64,000 bases of DNA from Candidatus Gastranaerophilales bacterium (GTDB taxonomy: Bacteria; Cyanobacteriota; Vampirovibrionia; Gastranaerophilales; Gastranaerophilaceae): contig CALUWA010000002.1 of NCBI GenBank assembly GCA_944324365.1, positions 1-64,000 on the forward strand, read 5' to 3'. The notes under the pieces are model-generated. The model was not told the DNA's origin. It was given only the letters and a program-made list of their open reading frames with translations, and did not search any database. Of the stretch, positions 36,201 to 43,747 are shown piece by piece (positions within the stretch are counted from its first letter, which is position 1; every line of letters starts with the position of its first letter). The translations under genes and the position numbers were made by a program.

Positions 36201-36259
36201 TTTTGTCCTCCGATGGTATAAACTCCGGCTTGTAGTTGTTGTACTTCGCCCGTACCCAT
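33257..36259 (-). CDS. Large repeat/coiled-coil protein of unknown function (1000 aa)
   Basis: Not recognised. No signal peptide. Residues about 1-60 are a compact N-terminal part (VYTIGGQKYKLSEEDLKKLSGE). About 80-510 are highly charged and helical. A small-residue hydrophobic segment (KAALAGAGAGGLAALGG) lies near 523. About 575-630 contain tandem DISGEISGDITGTVTG-like repeats, and about 655-705 contain GTGTGIGHG repeats. A Glu/Val-rich linker precedes a Cys-bearing C-terminal domain (about 830-1000) with ARREIRRLMGLP and HYVVTDACGNKLYEG. AAAGGA precedes the ATG. It could be a structural or surface scaffold; no function can be assigned. Confidence 0.8.
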   Translation of the reverse strand: MGTGEVQQLQAGVYTIGGQKYKLSEEDLKKLSGEITQNELQALLSGKEVTANDFVETGLVGTRGLVKTKENRVDFSITKATEPLVDDDGKAIKDTQEKRYEEIKAKFKAQDAELTLDQRLNEAVETEFGPMLDKHKQTVAGRANPNVNKMAYYDLVLSDEERAQVDKKTLEQNKRIAALMGIPDENGNVKQLTPEEQKELEQLKLEYEKRFPKDLYPENNDALKENQTFDLRGVKDPEIVNQRTKQAIALSKMMAIEEAIQERGQASGDANATGELTDKQIRELARAEIKEQITHDHQIRQIEDKLAKDKKLTEKERAKLQKTITNLKEDSQNKIKDIDEVRAHEYAEAQLEWDTYEQNFKNTYVSWDKKSMKAAEEQNPAANNTYLKKEHQEIIKRQPEKFGCHKAGAGETPTFTDENGQAWVFDSEDYKQAMLRMSNSQESNTDATKDADYYASTSEFVALATANKNAEAAEKSSDKKRAKAKAKPATVGERRDARQMFAIAGIQVAGDNTYKKRGKEIGKAALAGAGAGGLAALGGELYKSLSTVKYAGTVLSIVSGVVNTTVSGTGTTTVEGTVGGKTTVTGDISGEISGDITGTVTGDISGEISGDITGTVTGDITGEVTGTGYNRYESIQQEYDPLTGTYMTTGHQVTETPVTLTGTGTGTGTGIGHGTGTGIGHGTGTGVGHGTGTGIGHGKGSAEVEWTDNYKKDVTYEYQEEVSVEYEDEREVPYSGQTRPKFEPINILKGAAAGAISGAGFKAVSYLFKKKTDADYANDETVADKYRSNVGYEVKAEPDAVAELEVETAVAPELCPAEVDGGEQETEVKIENHPYKLKATYKGGNRANGETLDEVIRAKYHITNNRDAIAARREIRRLMGLPESGAINGKTVTPHIEVNGETWKDAYWLPDTILDGKYKYDPDAEVDRVDYTMNSIAKQGKNTAQVSTTMSGHYVVTDACGNKLYEGSDKAQADKICQNHNAEQARIRAEWNAKHPLDQI
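34150..34510 (-). repeat. Two in-frame tandem repeat tracts within the 1000-aa gene
   Basis: About 34380-34510 encodes 8-residue variants of DI(S/T)GxxxG; about 34150-34275 encodes a 9-residue-type unit ending IGHG. Both are nearly identical at DNA level between units and could change copy number in frame. Confidence 0.8.
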
Positions 36260-36599
36260 AATACATCCTTTCTGTCTGCTTTGGGTAAAGCAGATCTTTT
36301 GTTACTTTTAATACTTCTCTATACACATATAAAAACATCGTATCGGCCAAAATTGCATGAAACTTTAACCTTTTTAAGAATGTGTTTTTGAAAATCCTTA
36401 CTGTGTAAGGGTTTACGGTCTAAAAATTTAAGTTTACATAACTTAATAAAATATATTTTTTGTATATATAATATAAGTATCAGATAGATATTTTATAAGT
36501 AATTTTTGCGTATTGTGAGTATAGAACTTTTTTATGTCCACAATAATCAATAAAATTTATATTATTAAGATATGTAAAATATATAATAAATATATGTTA

Positions 36600-36712
36600 T
36601 AAATTTTATATAGTGTGGCATGAATATAATATAACCATTTTCTTTATTTTCTCCTACACACACTAACCTTTTACACATTGAGATAGGTCGCCTTCGGGCG
36701 GCTTTTTTATTG
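36600..36712 (+). ncRNA. Candidate small RNA ending at a UUCG-loop terminator
   Basis: No gene lies in 36260-37152. At 36687-36702 a stem GTCGCC/GGCGGC closes on TTCG and is followed by T6. There is no upstream rightward gene for this terminator to serve, so it may end a small RNA or the remains of a deleted gene. The 5' end is a guess. Confidence 0.3.
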
Positions 36713-36779
36713 ATTTTTCGGGGAAGTATCCATAAATTTGCAGCAGAAATTTATAAAACATCATAAAAATGTATGATTT

Positions 36780-36886
36780 CATTTTAGATTTGGTCTGCTA
36801 ATATAACACCATACTCCTTAGAGACTAAGATACACATATCCCTAATCAACAGCTATGCACCTCAAAGTACATAGCTTTTTCTTTTT
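36780..36886 (+). ncRNA. Second candidate small RNA or leader, with terminator
   Basis: AGCTATG (36851-36857) and CATAGCT (36870-36876), 12-nt loop, followed by TTTTTCTTTTTC. Again no open frame precedes it; a TAATAT box at about 36799 could be a -10. The two terminators lie in a 900-bp gene-free stretch. Confidence 0.3.
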
Positions 36887-37100
36887 CAGTAAGTTTTTGT
36901 TCAATTCGGTAAAATCTGGGGCTTATATAAATGTTATTCCGAACTTTACAAAGCGAACCACCACAGTGAAGCGAGGTTGTGTGAGCCTGTATGCAGAGCT
37001 GTTTCGGAAGCTTGCCGGCAGTAAGACCCTGAAACTAGTTCAGGGTGACATTTTAACCTTTTTTAGTGTAAAATGCGATATCACCCCCTAAAATCCGCAG

Positions 37101-37128
37101 TTGACAAAAGAGTTTGATTATGTACAAT
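37101..37128 (+). promoter_or_regulatory. Promoter of tRNA-Ser
   Basis: TTGACA (37101-37106), 16-nt spacer, TACAAT (37123-37128), 24 nt before the tRNA. Confidence 0.65.
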
Positions 37129-37152
37129 TGAATTACATCCAAACAATCGTAT

Positions 37153-37238
37153 GGAGGAGTGCCAGAGCGGTTGATTGGAGCAGTCTTGAAAACTGTCGTA
37201 CGTTCACGCGTACCGTGGGTTCGAATCCCACCTCCTCC
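37153..37238 (+). tRNA. tRNA-Ser (UGA)
   Basis: 86 nt. Acceptor arms GGAGGAG/CTCCTCC, D-arm with AGCGGTTGATTGGAGC, anticodon stem-loop CAGTCTTGAAAACTG giving anticodon TGA, long variable arm GTACGTTCACGCGTAC typical of class II tRNA, T-arm GTGGGTTCGAATCCCAC. CCA is not encoded. A protein frame crossing it (from 37159) is an artefact. Confidence 0.96.
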
Positions 37239-37242
37239 TTAT

Positions 37243-37281
37243 AAAAACGGGCTGAGTATTCTCAGACCCGTTTTTATTTTT
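37243..37281 (+). terminator. Terminator after tRNA-Ser
   Basis: Stem AAAAACGGG-CTGAG / CTCAG-A-CCCGTTTTT with loop TATT and a long T-rich tail. Confidence 0.85.
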
Positions 37282-37408
37282 TGTGGTGAGGATGAGAAAA
37301 CGCATTTCCGTGGGTTGCGCGAGCGAGCTGAGGCTGTAGCGCTTTTGTTTGCAGGCGATGAAATCACAAAAACAAAACGCGTAATGCCGTTACACGCGAG
37401 CGAGCAAG

Positions 37409-37431
37409 ACCGAATCCCACCACCTCCTCCA
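37409..37431 (+). repeat. Partial copy of the tRNA-Ser 3' end
   Basis: CGAATCCCAC (37411-37420) then CACCTCCTCCA repeats the last part of the tRNA with a small insertion and with CCTCCA at the end. It lies about 190 bp downstream of the tRNA. A weak terminator follows (37435-37460). The rest of 37239-37740 holds GC-rich debris and the promoter region of the next gene; no gene is seen. Confidence 0.5.
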
Positions 37432-37625
37432 TTTAAGCAACCTGTTAAAGGTGGCTTTTTTAGTGGGTTTTAGACATATAAACATTTTCGTAAATATATA
37501 AAAGTGGACTACATGGGGATTGAAAAGAGTTGTGGATTGGCATACTTGCGCTGTATTTCAGTGCCGGGTGGTCATCATAGTCTTTCTATTATAATATGCC
37601 CGCTAGGCATTATAAGCAATGTAAC

Positions 37626-37658
37626 ATAAGTATTTGCTATTTTTTGAAATAGGTAAAT
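37626..37658. promoter_or_regulatory. Shared operator-like motif upstream of the hydrolase gene
   Basis: ATAAGTATTTGCTATTT (37626-37642) recurs exactly at 38900-38916 upstream of the flavoprotein gene. Here the motif is the left arm of an imperfect inverted repeat, TATTTGCTATTT...AAATAGGTAAATA (37631-37658). Confidence 0.5.
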
Positions 37659-37740
37659 AATATAAAAGAAAATTGATTGTCTTGATTATCTGATTTTTCA
37701 AACTAACCAAGTTGTCAACCAAGAAAAAAGGAGAATAAAT

Positions 37741-38712
37741 ATGACAAATGAAGTCGTGAAATTTTTGTATGACACACATTACACGGAAGGCAAAAAAGTT
37801 ACCTTCAAAAAACAGGGGTTAAATATTGCAGGTTTATTGTTTTTACCTGACAACTTTGATGAAAATAACAAATATCCTGCAATCGTTGTGACACATCCGG
37901 GCGGCGGTGTTAAGGAGCAATGTTCATCTCTTTACGGCTGGAACCTTGCTAGAAAAGGGTATATTGCACTTACTTTTGATGCAAGCCATCAGGGCGAAAG
38001 CGAAGGCGAGCCGAGATATATTGAAGATCCGACTTCTCGTGTTGAAGATATCCGCTCTGCAGTTGACTATCTTGTATCACTTCCTTACGTTGATGAAGAA
38101 AAAATCGGTGCAATGGGTGTATGTGCCGGTGCAGGCTATACAATGAGTGCAATTCAGACTGAATACAGAATCAAAGCTGCAGCAGGTATAAGTACATGGA
38201 ATACAGGACACAGTGCAAGATTTGGCAACCCGGGATTGTACGATGAAGATAACTTGAATAAAGTTTTGAAAGCGGTAGCAGAACAGAGAACAAAAGAAGC
38301 AAGAGGTGAAGAACCTTTGTATGTTGGTTATGTTCCGCCGACAGAAGAAGATTTCAAAAATGAATACTACGGCAACAATGTAATTATGAAAGAAGGATAC
38401 GAATATTACAGAACTCCAAGATGTCAGTATCCGACATCCGTAAACAAAGTTCTTTTCACAAGCCTTGATAAACTTGCTGCATTTGATGCATTTATGCACC
38501 TAGAAGCAGTTGCACCAAGAGCGGTATGTTTTATTGTCGGTGAAAGAGCTGATACTCAATACTTCAGCAGGAATGCTTACGACAAAGCTCTTGCTCCGAA
38601 AGAATTTCATATAATTAAAGACGCAAGCCACATTGATTTGTACGACAAACCTGAATACACTTCCCAGGTTGTTGAAAAGTTGGGAGCATTTTTCGACAAA
38701 CATCTTAAATAG
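37741..38712 (+). CDS. Alpha/beta hydrolase with Cys nucleophile (dienelactone-hydrolase-like)
   Basis: 323 residues. Oxyanion region THPGGG, DASHQGESEG, nucleophile elbow GVCAGAG (about residue 125-131; Cys in place of the more common Ser, as in dienelactone hydrolases), a late Asp in GERADTQYF and His in DASHIDLYDKP. No signal peptide, so cytoplasmic. Substrate unknown. AAAAAGGAGAA precedes the ATG. It shares an upstream motif with the flavoprotein gene at 38966, suggesting common control. Confidence 0.85.
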   Translation: MTNEVVKFLYDTHYTEGKKVTFKKQGLNIAGLLFLPDNFDENNKYPAIVVTHPGGGVKEQCSSLYGWNLARKGYIALTFDASHQGESEGEPRYIEDPTSRVEDIRSAVDYLVSLPYVDEEKIGAMGVCAGAGYTMSAIQTEYRIKAAAGISTWNTGHSARFGNPGLYDEDNLNKVLKAVAEQRTKEARGEEPLYVGYVPPTEEDFKNEYYGNNVIMKEGYEYYRTPRCQYPTSVNKVLFTSLDKLAAFDAFMHLEAVAPRAVCFIVGERADTQYFSRNAYDKALAPKEFHIIKDASHIDLYDKPEYTSQVVEKLGAFFDKHLK

Positions 38713-38720
38713 GTAATGAT

Positions 38721-38837
38721 ATGCAACAAAAAAATCTATATTTATATTGTAATATAGCTTTATTAATGGCAGCCCTGATTTCAGGGTTGTCATTTTTTGT
38801 ACAAAAACTTTTGCATAAGGATACGGAATATGAGTAA
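38721..38837 (+). pseudogene. Probable N-terminal remnant of a DMT/EamA-type transporter
   Basis: 38-codon frame starting right after the hydrolase (AGG just upstream). Its product has LYCNIALLMAALISGLSFFVQK, the usual first transmembrane helix of EamA-family exporters, and then stops. A further 18-codon frame (38830-38886) overlaps its stop. It is either debris of a deleted transporter or a genuine single-helix small membrane protein. Confidence 0.45.
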
Positions 38838-38899
38838 CAATCAGATTAATACGGATGAATTAAAGAAGTATACATTTTATGAATAAGTAATTATGTTTT

Positions 38900-38916
38900 A
38901 TAAGTATTTGCTATTT
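38900..38916. promoter_or_regulatory. Second copy of the 17-nt shared motif
   Basis: ATAAGTATTTGCTATTT, identical to 37626-37642, 50 nt before the flavoprotein ATG. Confidence 0.5.
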
Positions 38917-38965
38917 ACGAATATATTGCATATAATTTTTTAGTTGCAATAAGGAGAGAGTAGAA

Positions 38966-39508
38966 ATGGCTAAGAATGTATTAATAATATCAACGAGTTT
39001 AAGACCAAACAGTAATTCTGAAATTATGGCGCATGAAACCGAAAAGGGTGCTCGTGATGCCGGGCATAATGTAGAGTTTGTAACTCTTAAAGATAAAGAG
39101 ATTAAATTCTGTAAAGGCTGCCTGGCATGTCAGAAAATCGGACATTGTGTAATTAACGATGATGCAAATGAAATAACGGAAAAGATTAAGAATGCAGATG
39201 TTATCGTCTGGGCTACTCCTGTTTATTATTATGAGATGAGCGGACAGATGAAAACTCTAATTGACAGAGCAAATTCTTTATTTACGGCTGATTACAAATT
39301 TAGAGAAGTGTATTTGCTCACGACTTCGGCAGATGACGGAGAATCTGCGATTCAAACCGTAATTAACGGTGTAAACGGCTGGATTGCTTGTTTTAATAAT
39401 GTAAAATTATGCGGATATGCGGCAGGCGGCGGGGTTAATGAGCCTAACGACGTTAACAATCAGCCGCAAATTCTTAAGCAGGCTTATGAACTCGGAAAAA
39501 ATATCTAA
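38966..39508 (+). CDS. NAD(P)H-dependent flavodoxin-fold oxidoreductase (iron-sulfur flavoprotein type)
   Basis: 180 residues. Phosphate-binding start TSLRPNSNSE (residues about 10-19), a Cys group FCKGCLACQKIGHC (about 48-61) typical of the subfamily, and ATPVYYYEMSGQMKTLIDR for FMN contact. It likely reduces quinones or other electrophiles with FMN. GGAGAG precedes the ATG. Monocistronic with terminator at 39529; control probably shared with the hydrolase at 37741. Confidence 0.88.
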   Translation: MAKNVLIISTSLRPNSNSEIMAHETEKGARDAGHNVEFVTLKDKEIKFCKGCLACQKIGHCVINDDANEITEKIKNADVIVWATPVYYYEMSGQMKTLIDRANSLFTADYKFREVYLLTTSADDGESAIQTVINGVNGWIACFNNVKLCGYAAGGGVNEPNDVNNQPQILKQAYELGKNI

Positions 39509-39528
39509 GCCGGATTGTTCTTAATTTT

Positions 39529-39577
39529 AAAACAGAAAGTAAATCAGAAAAATAATTTTTGATTTACTTTTTGTTTT
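39529..39577 (+). terminator. Long-stem terminator
   Basis: 18-bp stem with one mismatch (arms 39529-39546 and 39560-39577), T-rich 3' arm. Confidence 0.75.
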
Positions 39578-39700
39578 ATACTTGCTTTTTTTTATAGATG
39601 TGTTATAGTATTATTGCTGATAAGGGTTTATAGATTTTAAACTATCTATATTCGGCGTTACACCCTTAATTGTGAAGGAAAGAGATACTCAGAAAGATTG

Positions 39701-42700
39701 ATGAGTCCTGAAGAATTTAATTACAAGTATATAAAAGATCGTGCCAGTGCGGGAAGCTGGCGCAGAGGCTATGAATATCATCTCAAGGATATGGTTTTTG
39801 ACACATACCCTGAGAAGAATTTCTATATGGGAAAAGTCAAAGGCAATTTCCAGGATCATTATAATACTGATTTAATTTTCAAAAAGAATAAAGTCGAAGC
39901 GCGCTGCAACTGCCCGCTAAAAGAAGAATGGTGCAAACATGCCGTTGCTGTTGGTTTAAAAGCTATTGATGAGCATGTTTATGAAGATTGGCTGGAAACG
40001 AAATTCGGAATAGAACCTAATTTCCCGGATGAAAATACTGCACTTACGGAAGAACCGGAAGGAAGTTATATTTTCCATTTTAATCCTAAAAGAAAGGCTA
40101 ATTTCTTTTCAATTCTTGTCCGCTCAAGAGAAACCGGAAAGATTGTACGGCAGATAGAAAATATCCTGCGGGCTTTGATTGAAGCACAAAAACAGGATCC
40201 AAACTTTGAACTGAATAATTCTCAAAAAGTTGAAATAGAAATCTTTAAACAGCTTCTTTTAATTTCACGTCAGGATAAGAAAGCCGGCTGGTACGATATT
40301 CCAATAACAAAATTCGGCCCAATGTTTTCGCTTTTAAAAATGGCGGACGAGGTTCTGGATGAAAAGACCAAAGAAAGATTAAAATTTGTTGATGACGAGT
40401 GGAAACTTGTTTTGAATGTAAATTCATCACAGGGCGGAAATATTTTGCTTTCGCTGGAGTGGAAACGTCCGGATAAGGACGATGTTTATCCGCTTGAGGA
40501 AGTCAGATATTTTTCACGTCATTTGAAATGGGGAAGATATAAAAATATTATATTCCCGACAAATATTGCAATGCAGTCAATTCCGCAAAACCTTTTGAAA
40601 TCGTCATTTACTGATTTGAAAGATTCTGACGGCGGAAAGTTTATATATGAAGAGCTTCCGAAATTACGTGAAATTATGGAAGTTAACATTGATGAAAGTA
40701 TTTCAAAACTAATGCTTGAAGAGCGTCCGCCTTTGAACATAGTGACCCTTGGCATTGATTACGACCAATCGCTTAAGGCAGAATTGGAATTTGAGTATGA
40801 CGGGGTTAAGGTTCCGTTTTCAAAGCAGACCGACAAATCGCCGTATATTTCTGTTAAAAAGCAGGGTGAAGATTTTGTATACTGGATAAAAAGAAACTTT
40901 AAACATGAGCAGGACGCTTATAATATGCTTCTTGCCTGCAAGTTTGTTCCTATGCAGACAAATAATCTTGCGTTGGAAAAAGAAAATGCTATTGATTTTT
41001 ATAACTATTATATAAAACAGGCAGGAGAGGGATGGAAGTTTGTCGAAAAAGATGACATGAGCTTTTTTAAACTTCTTGAAGCTCCTTTCAGAATCTGTGC
41101 AAAAGTAGACTTTTCCGAGGAGTCCCAGGACAGTTTTGAAATTCAATTATACGGACAGGCTGGAGAAGAAATCGTAGATTTTGACGATATATATGACACT
41201 ATTCAAAACGGCGAAAAGTATTTTAGAATCCGCAGCCTTGGATTTGTTGAATTCCCGGCTCAGGATATTTATGCTATGATGCGGGCATTTAACTCGTTTG
41301 ATGTTTACAGAAACGATGAAAATAAATTTATTGTAAAAACGTATCGCGCCGGGCTTTTGTCTGAACTTAAAAATTTAAATGTAGAACTTGTTCTGAGTGA
41401 AAAATTTGATAAGTTTTGGGAACAGATATCCACATTTTCACCGGATGAGGATTTGGAACTTCCTAAGAATGCAACTGCGGAATTTCGTGAATATCAGCTT
41501 AAAGGATACGGCTGGTTGTGGTTTTTATACAAGTATGGTTTGAACGGTATTCTTGCTGATGATATGGGGCTTGGAAAAACATTGCAGGCATTAACTGTTT
41601 TGCAAAAAGCAAAGGAAGTTGACGGCCCTATGCCGGCACTTGTTATATGTCCTACAACTGTTGTATTTAACTGGGAAGCAGAAATCCAGAAATTTGCGCC
41701 TGAATTGAGCTGCCTCAAACTGTCGGGGGCTGACAGAAGAAGTTTATTCAAGGAAATTCCTAATTATGATGTCGTGATAACCAGTTACGCTCTTATAAGA
41801 CGTGATATAAACAAATTAAAAGATATAAATTTCAGATATGTAATTTTGGATGAATCACAGAATATCAAAAACGCCATGTCGCAGACGGCTCAGGCAGTTA
41901 AAAATCTTAATTCTATCCATAAGCTTGCGCTTTCAGGTACGCCTATAGAAAATAAACTGGAAGAATTATGGTCGGTATTTGACTTTTTAATGCCGGGATT
42001 TTTGCTCTCTGCCGCGGAATTTAATGCAAGGTATGTTAATCCTATAATGGAGCGTCAGGACAAAACGGTTGAAAAACGTTTGAAACTGCAGATTTATCCG
42101 TTCATCCTGCGCCGTATGAAGCGTGATGTTGCCCAGGATTTGCCTGATAAAGTTGAAAATATTGCATATTGTGAGTTGACGGATGAGCAGAAAGATTTTT
42201 ATCTGCAGGTTCTTGACAGTACTAAAGAGGAATTGTTCAAGAGTATTGAGCAAAACGGACTTGAAAAGAGCAGGCTTTCTATTTTCTCTGCGTTGCTCAG
42301 ATTGCGTCAGATTTGCTGCCATCCGCGCTTGTACGATAAAGAGAATGTTAAACATATCACCTCTTCCGGCAAGTTTGAAAAGTTGAAAGTGCTTCTTGAT
42401 GAAATTATTTCGGAAGGCCACAGGGTGCTGCTTTTCAGCCAGTTTGTTAATATGCTTGATATAATAAAGGCTTGGCTTGAAAGAGAAGGTATCGAATACG
42501 AATACCTGACGGGTAAGACAAAGGACAGGCAGGCTGCTGTTGAGCGTTTTAATAACAGTAATATTCCGATATTCTTAATCAGCTTAAAAGCGGGTGGTAC
42601 AGGGCTGAACTTAACCGGAGCCGATTATGTAATCCATTATGATCCGTGGTGGAACCCAGCAGTTGAAGACCAGGCGACTGACCGTGCTTATCGTATCGGA

Positions 42701-42874
42701 CAGACAAAGAAAGTATTTGTGTACAGACTTATTACAAAAAATACTGTTGAAGAAAAAATTCAAAAACTTAAGACTGTTAAGAGAAACCTTGTTGACAGTG
42801 TAATTTCGGTAGACAGAAATATTGTAAAATCTCTTACTATGGACGATATCCGGGATATCTTCTCGGTTGACTAG
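39701..42874 (+). CDS. Snf2-family DNA-dependent ATPase with N-terminal SWIM zinc finger
   Basis: 1057 residues. SWIM finger CNCPLKEEWCKHAVAV (about residues 67-82). The middle region (about 200-590) is the bacterial Snf2-associated part. The ATPase core has ADDMGLGKTLQ (Walker A, about 622), LDESQN (Walker B variant of DEAH), LSGTPIENKLEELWS, and C-terminal helicase motifs LLFSQF, LKAGGTGLNL and QATDRAYRIGQ. It remodels protein-DNA complexes or acts in repair/transcription. The ATG at 39701 directly follows an in-frame TTG; ribosome site weak (AGAAAGA). Confidence 0.93.
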   Translation: MSPEEFNYKYIKDRASAGSWRRGYEYHLKDMVFDTYPEKNFYMGKVKGNFQDHYNTDLIFKKNKVEARCNCPLKEEWCKHAVAVGLKAIDEHVYEDWLETKFGIEPNFPDENTALTEEPEGSYIFHFNPKRKANFFSILVRSRETGKIVRQIENILRALIEAQKQDPNFELNNSQKVEIEIFKQLLLISRQDKKAGWYDIPITKFGPMFSLLKMADEVLDEKTKERLKFVDDEWKLVLNVNSSQGGNILLSLEWKRPDKDDVYPLEEVRYFSRHLKWGRYKNIIFPTNIAMQSIPQNLLKSSFTDLKDSDGGKFIYEELPKLREIMEVNIDESISKLMLEERPPLNIVTLGIDYDQSLKAELEFEYDGVKVPFSKQTDKSPYISVKKQGEDFVYWIKRNFKHEQDAYNMLLACKFVPMQTNNLALEKENAIDFYNYYIKQAGEGWKFVEKDDMSFFKLLEAPFRICAKVDFSEESQDSFEIQLYGQAGEEIVDFDDIYDTIQNGEKYFRIRSLGFVEFPAQDIYAMMRAFNSFDVYRNDENKFIVKTYRAGLLSELKNLNVELVLSEKFDKFWEQISTFSPDEDLELPKNATAEFREYQLKGYGWLWFLYKYGLNGILADDMGLGKTLQALTVLQKAKEVDGPMPALVICPTTVVFNWEAEIQKFAPELSCLKLSGADRRSLFKEIPNYDVVITSYALIRRDINKLKDINFRYVILDESQNIKNAMSQTAQAVKNLNSIHKLALSGTPIENKLEELWSVFDFLMPGFLLSAAEFNARYVNPIMERQDKTVEKRLKLQIYPFILRRMKRDVAQDLPDKVENIAYCELTDEQKDFYLQVLDSTKEELFKSIEQNGLEKSRLSIFSALLRLRQICCHPRLYDKENVKHITSSGKFEKLKVLLDEIISEGHRVLLFSQFVNMLDIIKAWLEREGIEYEYLTGKTKDRQAAVERFNNSNIPIFLISLKAGGTGLNLTGADYVIHYDPWWNPAVEDQATDRAYRIGQTKKVFVYRLITKNTVEEKIQKLKTVKRNLVDSVISVDRNIVKSLTMDDIRDIFSVD

Positions 42875-42916
42875 TTATCGGCTTTTCTTCTTTATTTGCG
42901 GGGTAAGGTGTAAAGA

Positions 42917-43746
42917 AGTGATTAAGTAAGTGAGTTGTTACGTGTATAATTCTACGTCATTGCTGTATATGTCAAGTAACTATTTACATAACCCATGTTA
43001 TCGGAATATGTCTATTTCTTTTCTTTTGTTTGCGAGGCAAAAGAAAAGAAATGAACCAAAGAAAGAGAAAGCACGCAAACGTTCCCTGCATTTCGCTGAC
43101 GCTCAATGCCTAAATGTTATTTGAGCTTTCAGCTCAAATTCTTTCAAGGCTCACTATCGCACTTCGTGCACGTTCGCCTGACTCACTTACGTGAGTAACA
43201 GATAGCAGTTTTGCGTGTGCGTAAGCACGATAGCAAAACCTAAAAGATTTTGTGAGCGAAGCGAACAAAACGTACGTCCATTCGGTCAAAGCGATGCCGC
43301 AGGCAGCGCAGAAATCTTTTGCGGGTTTTTCTCTTTTGGTTCATTTTCTCTTTTTGCTTCGCAATCAAAAAGAGAAAATGAACAATAATTTACATAACTT
43401 ATGTATGTGGTCGATAGATGCACATAACATGGGTTATGTAACTAATTGTTTGACATGTACTGCAATGACGGGAAATGCGCAGCGTTATTAGTGTCGTGCC
43501 TCAGGCACTCGGGCTTGTGCCCTCTGAATGACGGTTTGCCTTCCGCGATGACATGTGGCTGGCAGGATGTACGAGAACCTGTCATCGCGCACTTGTTGCG
43601 CGATCTTTTTCCTGGATTGCTTCGCTATCGCTCGCAATGACAAGAACCGTCATTCTGAGGGTGTCGCCCGAAGAATCTCGTTAAATATGAGATCCTTCGC
43701 TATCGCTCAGGATGACAAAAATTATCCTTGTAATCACTTAGTCACT
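42917..43746. mobile_element. Interspersed repeat copy E: MITE-like element with long inverted ends
   Basis: Terminal inverted repeats of 47 nt at 42955-43001 and 43424-43470, about 41 of 47 identical, each ending inward with TTACATAACCCATGTTAT. Between them are the modules of the other copies, with no transposase frame. Right of the inner element lie GATCGCG and GTCATTCTGAGGG modules (43540-43720). RAYTRAGT-type octamers border the whole (GTGATTAAGTAAGTGAG at about 42918-42934; inverted, CACTTAGTCAC at about 43735-43745). No target-site duplication could be fixed by eye. Confidence 0.6.
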
Positions 43747-43747
43747 A

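Noticed and set aside
33232..36221. Several frames on the plus strand opposite the 1000-residue gene
   Set aside because: They are short, hydrophobic/Cys-rich antisense shadows without start signals.
37159..37473. 104-codon frame across tRNA-Ser
   Set aside because: It starts inside the tRNA and its start matches the well-known false translation of tRNA genes.
42955..43470. Copy E as an insertion sequence with its own transposase
   Set aside because: No frame of suitable length or any DDE/HUH-type motif lies between the inverted ends.
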